Source: Gonocerus acuteangulatus (Eukaryota; Arthropoda; Insecta; Hemiptera; Coreidae). Taken from it: a stretch of DNA of 64,000 nt. Made by a program: the position numbers and the translations under genes. The DNA lies in NCBI GenBank assembly GCA_946811695.1, contig OX328126.1, forward strand, positions 88,085,785-88,149,784. Direction: 5' to 3'. Positions within the stretch are counted from its first letter, which is position 1; every line of letters starts with the position of its first letter. The notes below the pieces were generated by a model that was not told the DNA's origin, searched no databases, and saw only the letters and a list, made by a program, of their open reading frames with translations. Below, piece by piece: positions 54,760 to 64,000 of this stretch.

Positions 54760-57700
54760 CAGCCCGTCCCATTGGTACAATTCCCCTACAGCCTAGGAGA
54801 TACTATTCCTGACAAGCAATTCTCCAACGCCATCTTCCTCAGTCCGTCTCATTGGTACTTTGTCCCTGCAGCCTAGAAGATACTATTCCTGCCAAGCACT
54901 TGCCTATCGCCATTTCCCTCAATCTGTCTCATTGGTACAGTGCCCCTGCAGCCTAGAAAATACTATTCCTGCCAAGCACTTCTCTATCGCCATTTCCCTC
55001 AGCCCGTCTCATTTGTACAGTGCCCCTGCAGCCTAGAAGATACTATTCCTGCCAAGCACTTCTCCGTCTCCCTCAGCCCGTCCCATTGTTGCAGTGCCCC
55101 TGCAGCTTAGAAGATACTATTCCTGCCAAGCACTTCTCCATCTTCCTCAGCCAGTCCCATTGGTGCAGTGCCCCTGCAGCCTAGAAGATACTATTCCTGC
55201 CAAGCACTTCTCTATCGCCATTTCCCTCAGCCCATCTCATTGGTAAATTGCCCCTGAAGCCTAGAAGATACTATTCCTGCCAAGCACTTCTCCATCGTCA
55301 TCTTCCTCAGTCCGTCTCATTGGTACAGTGCCCCTACAGCCTAGAAGATACTATTCCTGCCAAGCACTTGTCTATCGCCATTTCCCTCAGTCTGTCTCAT
55401 TGGTCCAGTGCCCCTGCAGCCTAGGAGATACTATTCCAGCCATGCACTTGTCTATCGCCATTTCCCTCAGCCCGTCTCATTTGTACAGTGCCCCTGCAGC
55501 CTAGAAGATACTATTCCTGCCAAGCACTTCTCCATCGCCATTTCCCAGAATCTGTCTCATTGGTACAGTGCCCCTGCAGCCTAGAAGATACTATTCCTGC
55601 CAAGCACTTCTCTATCGCCATTTCCCTCAGCCCGTCTCATTTGTACAGTGCCCCTGCAGCCTAGAAGATACTATTCCTGCCAAGCACTTCTCCGTCTCCC
55701 TCAGCCCGTCCCATTGTTGCAGTGCCCCTGCAGCTTAGAAGATACTATTCCTGCCAAGCACTTCTCCATCTTCCTCAGCCAGTCCCATTGGTGCAGTGCC
55801 CCTGCAGCCTAGAAGATACTATTCCTGCCAAGCACTTCTCTATCGCCATTTCCCTCAGCCCATCTCATTGGTAAATTGCCCCTAAAGCCTAGAAGATACT
55901 ATTCCTGCCAAGCATTTCTCCATCGTCATCTTCCTCAGTCCGTCTCATTGGTACAGTGCCCCTACAGCCTAGAAGATACTATTCCTGCCAAGCACTTGTC
56001 TATCGCCATTTCCCTCAGTCTGTCTCATTGGTCCAGTGCCCCTGCAGCCTAGGAGATACTATTCCAGCCATGCACTTGCCTATCGCCATTTCCCTCAGCC
56101 CGTCTCATTTGTACAGTGCCCCTGCAGCCTAGAAGATACTATTCCTGCCAAGCACTTCTCCATCGCCATTTCCCAGAATCTGTCTCATTGGTACAGTGCC
56201 CCTACAGCCTAGAAGATACTATTCCTGCCAAGCACTTCTCTATCGCCATTTCCCTCAGCCCGTCTCATTTGTACAGTGCCCCTGCAGCCTAGAAGATACT
56301 ATTCCTGCCAAGCACTTCTCCGTCTCCCTCAGCCCGTCCCATTGTTGCAGTGCCCCTGCAGCTTAGAAGATACTATTCCTGCCAAGCACTTCTCCATCTT
56401 CCTCAGCCAGTCCCATTGGTGCAGTGCCCCTGCAGCCTAGAAGATACTATTCCTGCCAGGCACTTCTCTATCGCCATTTCCCTCAGCCCATCTCATTGGT
56501 AAATTTCCCCTGAAGCCTAGAAGATACTATTCCTGACAAGCAATTCTCTATCGTCATCTTCCTCAGTCTGTCTCATTGGTAGAGTGCCCGTGCAGCCTAG
56601 AAGATACTATTCCCGCCAAGCACTTCTCTATCGCCATTTCCCTCAGCCCATCTCATTGGTAAATTGCCCCTGCAGCCTAGAAGATACTATTCCTGCCAAG
56701 CACTTCTCCATAGTCATCTTCCTCAGTCCGTCTCATTGGTACAGTGCCCCTACAGCCTAGAAGATACTATTCCTGCCAAGCACTTGTCTATCGCCATTTC
56801 CGTCAGTCTGTCTCATTGGTCCAGTGCCCCTGCAGCCTAGGAGATACTATTCCAGCCATGCACTTGTCTATCGCCGTTTCCCTCAGTCTGTCTCATTGGT
56901 CCAGTGCCCCTACAGCCTAGAAGATACTATTCCTGCTAAGCACTTGTCTATCGCCATTTCCCTCAGTCTGTCTCATTGGTACAGTGCCCCTGCAGCCTAA
57001 AAGATACTATTCCTGCTAAGCACTTGTCTATCGCCATTTCCCTCAGTCTGTCTCATTGGTACAGTGCCCATGCAGCCTAGAAGATACTATTCCTGCCAAA
57101 CACTTGTCTATCGCCATTTCCCTCAGTCTGTCTCATTGGTACAGTGCCCCTGCAGCCTAGAAGATACTCTTCCTGCCAAGCACTTCTCCATCATCATCTT
57201 CCTCAGCCCGTCTCATTGGTACAGTGCCCCTACAGCCTAGAAGATACTATTCCTGCCAAGCACTTGTCTATCGTCATTTCCCTCAGTCTGTCTCATTGGT
57301 ACAGTGCCCCTGCGGCCTAGGAGATACTATTCCAGCCAAGCTATTCTCCATCTCCCTCAGCCCGTCCCATTGGTGCAGTGCCCCTACAGCCTAGAAGATA
57401 CTATTCCTGCCAAGCACTTCTCTATCGCCATTTCCCTCAGTCTGTCTCATTGGTCCAGTGCCCCTACAGCCTAGAAGATACTATTCCTGCTAAGCACTTG
57501 TCTATCGCCATTTCCCTCAGTCTGTCTCATTGGTACAGTGCCCCTGCAGCCTAAAAGATACTATTCCTGCCAAGCACTTGTCTATCGCCATTTCCCTCAG
57601 TCTGTCTCATTGGTACAGTGCCCCTACAGCCTAGAAGATACTATTCCTGCCAAGCACTTCTCTATCGCCATTTCCCTCAGTCTGTCTCATTGGTCCAGTG

Positions 57701-60700
57701 CCCCTACAGCCTAGAAGATACTATTCCTGCTAAGCACTTGTCTATCGCCATTTCCCTCAGTCTGTCTCATTGGTACAGTGCCCCTGCAGCCTAAAAGATA
57801 CTATTCCTGCCAAGCACTTGTCTATCGCCATTTCCCTCAGTCTGTCTCATTGGTACAGTGCCCCTGCAGCCTAGAAGATACTATTCCTGCCAAGCACTTG
57901 TCTATCGCCATTTCCCTCAGTCTGTCTCATTGGTACAGTGCCCCTGCAGCCTAGAAGATACTATTCCTGCCAAGCACTTATCCATCATCATCTTCCTCAG
58001 CCCGTCTCATTGGTACAGTGCCCCTACAGCATAGAAGATACTAATCCTGCCAAGCACTTGTCTATCGCCATTTCCCTCAGTCTGTCTCATTGGTACAGTG
58101 CCCCAGCGGCCTAGGAGATACTATTCACGCCAAGCACTTGTCTATCGCCATTTCCCTCAGTCTGTCTCATTGGTCTAGTGCCCCTACAGCCTAGAAGATA
58201 CTATTCCTGACAAGCAATTCTACATCTCCCTCAGCCCGTCCCATTGGTGCAGTGCCCCTACAGCCTAGAAGATAGTATTCCTGCCAAGCACTTCTCTATC
58301 GCCATTTCCCTCAGTCCGCCTCATTGGTACAGTGCCCCTGCAGACTAGAAGATACTATTCCTGCCAAGCACTTCTTCATCTCCCTCAGCCCGTCCCATTG
58401 GTACAGTGCCCCTACAGACTAAAAGATACTATTCCTGCCAAGCACTTCTCCATCTCCCTCAGTCTGCCTCATTGGTATAGTGCCCCTGCAGCCTAGAAGA
58501 TACTATTCCTGCGAGGTAATTCTTTATCGTCATCTTCCTCAGCCCGCCTCATTGTTACATTGCCCCTACAGCCTAGAAGATACTATTCCTGCCAAGCACT
58601 TGTCTATCGCCATTTCCCTCAGTTTGTCTCATTGGTCCAGTGCCCCTACAGCCTAGGAGATACTATTCCTGACAAGCAATTCTCCATCGCCATCTTCCTC
58701 AGTCCGTCTCATTGGTACTTTGTCCCTGCAGCCTAGAAGATCCCATTCCTGACAAGCAATTCTCCATCGCCATCTTCCTCAGTCCGTCTCATTGGTACTT
58801 TGTCCCTGCAGCCTAGAAGATACTATTCCTTCCAAGCACTTGCCTATCGCCATTTCCCTCAATCTGTCTCATTGGTACAGTGCCCCTGCAGCCTAGAAGA
58901 TACTATTCCTGCCAAGCACTTCTCAATCGCCATTTCCCTCAGCCCGTCTCATTTGTACAGTGCCCCTGCAGCCTAGAAGATACTATTCCTGCCAAGCACT
59001 TCTCCGTCTCCCTCAGCCCGTCCCATTGTTGCAGTGGCCCTGCAGCTTAGAAGATACTATTCCTGCCAAGCACTTCTCCATCTTCCTCAGCCAGTCCCAT
59101 TGGTGCAGTGCCCCTGAAGCCTAGAAGATACTATTCCTGCCAAGCAATTCTCTATCGTCATCTTCCTCAGTCTGTCTCATTGGTACAGTGCCCCTGCAGC
59201 CTAGAAGATACTATTCCCGCCAAGCACTTCTCTATCGCCATTTCCCTCAGCCCATCTCATTGGTAAATTGCCCCTGCAGCCTAGAAGATACTATTCCTGC
59301 CAAGCAATTCTCTATCGTCATCTTCCTCAGTCTGTCTCATTGGTACAGTGCCCCTGCAGCCTAGAAGATACTATTCCAGCCAAGCACTTGTCTATCGCCA
59401 TTTCCCTCAGTCTGTCTCATTGGTACAGTGCCCCTGCAGCCTAGAAGATACTATTCCTGCCAAGCACTTCTCTATCGCCATTTCCCTCAGCCCGTCGCAT
59501 TGGTACAGTGCCCCTGCAGCCTAGAAGATACTATTCCTGCCAAGCACTTGTCTATCGCCATTTCCCTCAGTCTGTCTCATTTGTACAGTGCCCCTGCAGC
59601 CTAGAAGATACTATTCCTGCCAAGCACTTCTCTATCGCCATTTCCCTCAGCCCGTCTCATTGGTACAGTGCCCCTGCAGCCTAGAAGATACTATTCCTGC
59701 CAAGCACTTGTCTATCGCCATTTCCCTCTGCCCGTCTAATTGGTACAGTGCCCCTGCAGGTTAGTTGATACTATTCCTGCCAAGCACTTCTCTATCGCCA
59801 TCTTCCTCAGTCCGCCTCATTGGTACAGTGCCCCTGCAGACTAGAAGATACTATTCCTGCCAAGCACTTCTCCATCTCCCTCAGCCCGTCCCATTGGTAC
59901 AGTGCCCCTACATACTAAAAGATACTATTCCTGCCAAGCACTTCTCTATCGCCATCTCCCTCAGTCCGCCTCATTGGTACAGTGCCCCTGCAGACTAGAA
60001 GATACTAATCCTGCCAAGCACTTCTCCATCTCCCTCAGCCCGTCCCATTGGTACATTGCCCCTGCAGCCTAGAAGATACTATTCCTGCCAAGCACTTCTC
60101 TATCGCCATTTTCCTCAGTCCGCCTCATTGGTATATTGCCCCTGCAGCCTAGAAGATACTATTCCTGCCAAGCAATTCTCTATCGCCATCTTCCTCAGTC
60201 CGTCTCATTGGTACATTGCCCCTACAGCCTAGAAGATACTATTCCTGCCAAGCACTTGTCTATCGCCATTTCCCTCAGTTTGTCTCATTGGTCCAGTGCC
60301 CCTACAGCCTAGGAGATACTATTCCTGACAAGCAATTCTCCATCGCCAACTTCCTCAGTCCGTCTCATTGGTACTTTGTCCCTGCAGCCTAGAAGATACT
60401 ATTCCCGCCAAGCACTTCTCTATCGCCATTTCCCTCAGCCCATCTCATTGGTAAATTGCCCCTGCAGCCTAGAAGATACTATTCCTGCCAAGCAATTCTC
60501 TATCGTCATCTTCCTCAGTCTGTCTCATTGGTACAGTGCCCCTGCTGCCTAGAAGATACTATTCCAGCCAAGCACTTGTCTATCGCCATTTCCCTCAGTC
60601 TGTCTCATTGGTCCAGTGCCCGTACAGCCTAGGAGATACTATTCCTGACAAGCAATTCTCCATCGCCATCTTCCTCAGTCTGTCTCATTGGTACAGTGCC

Positions 60701-62965
60701 CCTGCAGCCTAGAAGATACTATTCTTGCCAAGCACTTGTCTATCGCCATTTCCCTCAGTCTGTCTCATTGGTACAGTGCCCCTGCAGCCTAGAAGATACT
60801 ATTCCTGCCAAGCACTTGTCTATCGCCATTTCCCTCAGTCTGTCTCATTGGTACAGTGCCCCTGCAGCCTAGAAGATACTATTCCTGCCAAGCACTTCTC
60901 TATCGCCATTTCCCTCAGCCCGTCGCATTGGTACAGTGCCCCTGCAGCCTAGAAGATACTTTTCCTGCCAAGCACTTGTCTATCGCCATTTCCCTCAGTC
61001 TGTCTCATTTGTACAGTGCCCCTGCAGCCTAGAAGATACTATTCCTGCCAAGCACTTCTCTATCGCCATTTCCCTCAGCCCGTCTCATTGGTACAGTGCC
61101 CCTGCAGCCTAGAAGATACTATTCCTGCCAAGCACTTGTCTATCGCCATTTCCCTCTGCCCGTCTAATTGGTACAGTGCCCCTGCAGGTTAGTTGATACT
61201 ATTCCTGCCAAGCACTTCTCTATCGCCATCTTCCTCAGTCCGCCTCATTGGTACAGTGCCCCTGCAGACTAGAAGATACTATTCCTGCCAAGCACTTCTC
61301 CATCTCCCTCAGCCCGTCCCATTGGTACAGTGCCCCTACAGACTAAAAGATACTATTCCTGCCAAGCACTTCTCTATCGCCATCTCCCTCAGTCCGCCTC
61401 ATTGGTACAGTGCCCCTGCAGACTAGAAGATACTAATCCTGCCAAGCACTTCTCCATCTCCCTCAGCCCGTCCCATTGGTACATTGCCCCTGCAGCCTAG
61501 AAGATACTATTCCTGCCAAGCACTTGTCTATCGCCATTTCCCTCAATCTGTCTCATTGGTACAGTGCCCCTGCAGCCTAGAAGATACTATTCCTGCCAAG
61601 CACTTGTCTATCGCCATTTCCGTCAGTCTGTCTCATTGGTCCAGTGCCCCTGCAGCCTAGAAGATACTATTCCTGCCAAGCACTCGTCTATCGCCATTTC
61701 CCTCAGTCTGTCTCATTGGTACAGTGCCCCTGCAGCCTAGAAGATACTATTCCTGCCAAGCACTTCTCTATCGCCATTTCCCTCAGCCCGTCTCATTGGT
61801 ACAGTGTCCCTGCAGCCTAGAAGATACTATTCCTGCCAAGCACTTGTCTATCGCCAGTTCCCTCAGTCTGTCTCATTGGTACAGTGCCCCTGCAGCCTAG
61901 AAGATACTATTCCTGCCAAGCACTTCTCTATCGCCATTTCCCTCAGCCCGTCTCATTGGTACAGTGCCCCTGCAGCCTAGAAGATACTATTCCTGCCAAG
62001 CACTTGTCTATCGCCATTTCCCTCAGTCTGTCTCATTGGTACAGTGCCCCTGCAGCCTAGAAGATACTATTCCTGCCAAGCACTTCTCTATCGCCATTTC
62101 CCTCAGCCCGTCTCATTGGTACAGTGCCCCTGCAGCCTAGAAGATACTATTCCTGCCAAGCACTTGTCTATCGCCATTTCCCTCAGTCTGTCTCATTGGT
62201 ACAGTGCCCCTGCAGCCTAGAAGATACTATTCCTGCCAAGCACTTCTCTATCGCCATTTCCCTCAGCCCGTCTCATTGGTACAGTGCCCCTGCAGCCTAG
62301 AAGATACTATTGCTGCCAAGCACTTGTCTATCGCCATTTCCCTCTGCCCGTCTTATTGGTACAGTGCCCCTGCAGCCTAGAAGATACTATTCCTGACAAG
62401 CACTTCTCTATCGCCATTTCCCTCAATCCGCCTCATTGGTACAGTGCCCCTGCAGGTTAGTTGATACTATTCCTGCCAAGCACTTCTCTATCGCCATCTT
62501 CCTCAGTCCGCCTCATTGGTACAGTGCCCCTGCAGACTAGAAGATACTATTCCTGCCAAGCACTTCTCCATCTCCCTCAGCCCGTCCCATTGGTACAGTG
62601 CCCCTACAGACTAAAAGATACTATTCCTGCCAAGCACTTCTCTATCGCCATCTCCCTCAGTCCGCCTCATTGGTACAGTGCCCCTGCAGACTAGAAGATA
62701 CTATTCCTGCCAAGCACTTCTCCATCTCCCTCAGCCCGTCCCATTGGTACATTGCCCCTGCAGCCTAGTAGATACTATTCCTGCCAAGCACTTCTCTATC
62801 TCCATTTTCCTCAATCCGCCTCATTGGTATAGTGCCCCTGCAGCCTATAAGATACTATTCCTGCCAAGCAATTCTCTATCGCCATCTTCCTCAGTCCGTC
62901 TCATTGGTACAGTGCCCCTGCAGCCTAGAAAATACTATTCCTACCAAGCACTTGAATACCGCAGT
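54760..62965 (+). repeat. 80-bp satellite, about 100 units, GC-richer
   Basis: The unit is TCTCATTGGTACAGTGCCCC, TGCAGCCTAGAAGATACTAT, TCCTGCCAAGCACTTCTCTA, TCGCCATTTCCCTCAGCCCG (80 bp), with shorter ~74-bp versions in which CTATCGCCATTTC is reduced to CCATCTC. Most units contain CTGCAG and ATTGG (inverted CCAAT). Units differ by 5-15%. Blocks repeat: a 628-bp eight-unit block with CCGTCTCCCTCAGC occurs at 55061, 55689 and 56317, and larger blocks start with GCAGGTTAGTTGATACT at 59757, 61185 and 62453. Edges decay gradually. Open frames through it are artefacts. Confidence 0.97.
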
Positions 62966-63769
62966 CTTTGTCGGCCCGTCTCCTTGCTTATAAGGTGTCT
63001 AAATCACATCAGATAAAAGCAATGTACGAAAATACTCTTACATCACGAAGCATCTCAGCGTCCAGTAATAGTTTTATAAGATATTGGAGAATTTAAAAAT
63101 ATACATATTTTTTTTATATGAGTTTGAAATTTATTAACACATTGCTTAGTAATTATTATTAAATATATAATATCCTTGCAGCTTATCTAAAATGTTAATT
63201 TGCTCGAAATCGTTGCTGAAGTATCTTTCTGAGATAGTATGTGGTACCTACCCTCCCTCCCCCAGACGATAGAAAACATCGTAAATATTTTACACCCTTC
63301 CTAACACTAATGAATTAACCTTCCTCCATCGATCACATGTTCCGGACTGTTGATGAATGGAGCATCCATCTTATTAATGAACGCACTTATCTAATTAACA
63401 AATTTGTTAGTATTCATGATAGTCGTTTGAGTAGTTGTCGTTTTTTTTGTTATTCTTGATCCTATAAACAACAAAAATGTGGTGTCAGTAAATTCTCTTA
63501 CACAATAGAGATGTAATCACTATGCTTAGATCACGAAAACTACGATAATTGAAATTTATTTGTGTTATGTGTATGTCAAGGACCGAAATAAAAATTAAAT
63601 GTTTCCTAAAAATTATGGGGAAAAAATTAATACATAATTTATATTTTTTTATATTAATGAATAACTCTTAAGAAATAATTTTTATATAAAAATGTTTTCG
63701 ATAAAAACTGTTGGGAAAATTTTTATAATAAAATTTTGCGAAAAAAAATTCTAGTTTAATTTTAACATT
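62966..63769. other. Unassigned AT-rich sequence
   Basis: No gene, RNA or repeat recognised apart from short A/T tracts. Confidence 0.4.
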
Positions 63770-64000
63770 TAAAAAGTCCGTCACGCAGGAGCTGCATAAC
63801 TAAGCACTTTCCTCAGAATTTGGGTAGTGTAGACTGCTTTCCAGAACAATTTGCTTAAAATATCCTACATAAAAAAAATAAAAACGTGAATAGTTCTCAT
63901 TTTGTAATGAGTAACTGATCAACTACGTAATAAATACAAAAATCCTCATATTATTGTATTTTGATCTAACGCAGGAACAGGATACAGTCACTCTAGTGGT
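63770..64000 (-). repeat. Inverted copy of the 6802 repeat, cut by window end
   Basis: AAAGTCCGTCACGCAGGAGC through ATACAGTCACTCTAGTGGT is the reverse complement of 6802-7080 with small indels. It may continue beyond the window. Confidence 0.88.

Noticed and set aside
54760..62965. Open frames of 75-112 codons in the 80-bp array, some identical to each other
   Set aside because: 80 bp is not a multiple of three; the frames cycle through the unit, vary with the block, and start from non-standard codons. They follow from the tandem structure.

Overview
The window is AT-rich eukaryotic DNA with no intact host gene that I can recognise. The transposon families point to an arthropod, probably an insect: jockey-like, RTE-like and RNase H-bearing LINEs, mariner, hAT, Helitron-like elements, tRNA- and 5S-derived SINEs, and Penelope-like ends carrying hammerhead-like motifs. 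This is inference; the species cannot be named. There are no bacterial operons, ribosome binding sites or CRISPR arrays. Nearly everything that can be explained is repeat-derived, and many insertions have readable target-site duplications (TSDs).

Layout. 1-8.3 kb: nested terminal-inverted-repeat (TIR) elements, a foldback element with hammerhead-like motifs, a nearly identical 1.76 kb direct duplication (2431-4196 and 4706-6470) whose second copy starts at a perfect palindrome, a 143-bp tandem repeat and two SINEs. 8.3-15.6 kb: unassigned sequence, a hAT element with an 8-bp TSD, a small TA-flanked MITE, a TTA-flanked element with a Helitron inside, a foldback element and a 5S-rRNA-derived SINE. 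15.7-23.3 kb: an inverted-repeat element whose left arm has expanded into about 76 copies of an 84-bp satellite, with a SINE-tail insertion carried along three times. 23.4-24.1 kb: five 135-bp repeats. 24.7-29.7 kb: a jockey-like LINE end, a LINE RNase H end with an open frame, a decayed mariner and an RTE end, three of the four with TSDs. 30.5-32 kb: a tRNA-SINE and a 167-bp tandem repeat made from a piece of jockey coding sequence.

33-46 kb: another copy of the duplicated repeat family, a poly(A)-ended broken ORF, a 2.7 kb foldback holding a LINE fragment and a TSD-flanked SINE, Penelope-like ends, a hAT with subterminal repeats and a possible Crypton remnant. 46.5-54.2 kb: a TA-flanked TIR element, a hAT with eleven 106-bp repeats, a LINE fragment and a palindromic element with two outward-facing hammerhead-like motifs. 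54.8-63 kb: an 8.2 kb, comparatively GC-rich 80-bp satellite with higher-order structure. The window ends in an inverted copy of the repeat at 6802.

There is no pathway here; the genes do not work together. The main themes are satellites arising inside transposons and LINE coding sequence, and a recurring hammerhead-like RNA motif at the ends of Penelope-like or retrozyme-like elements.
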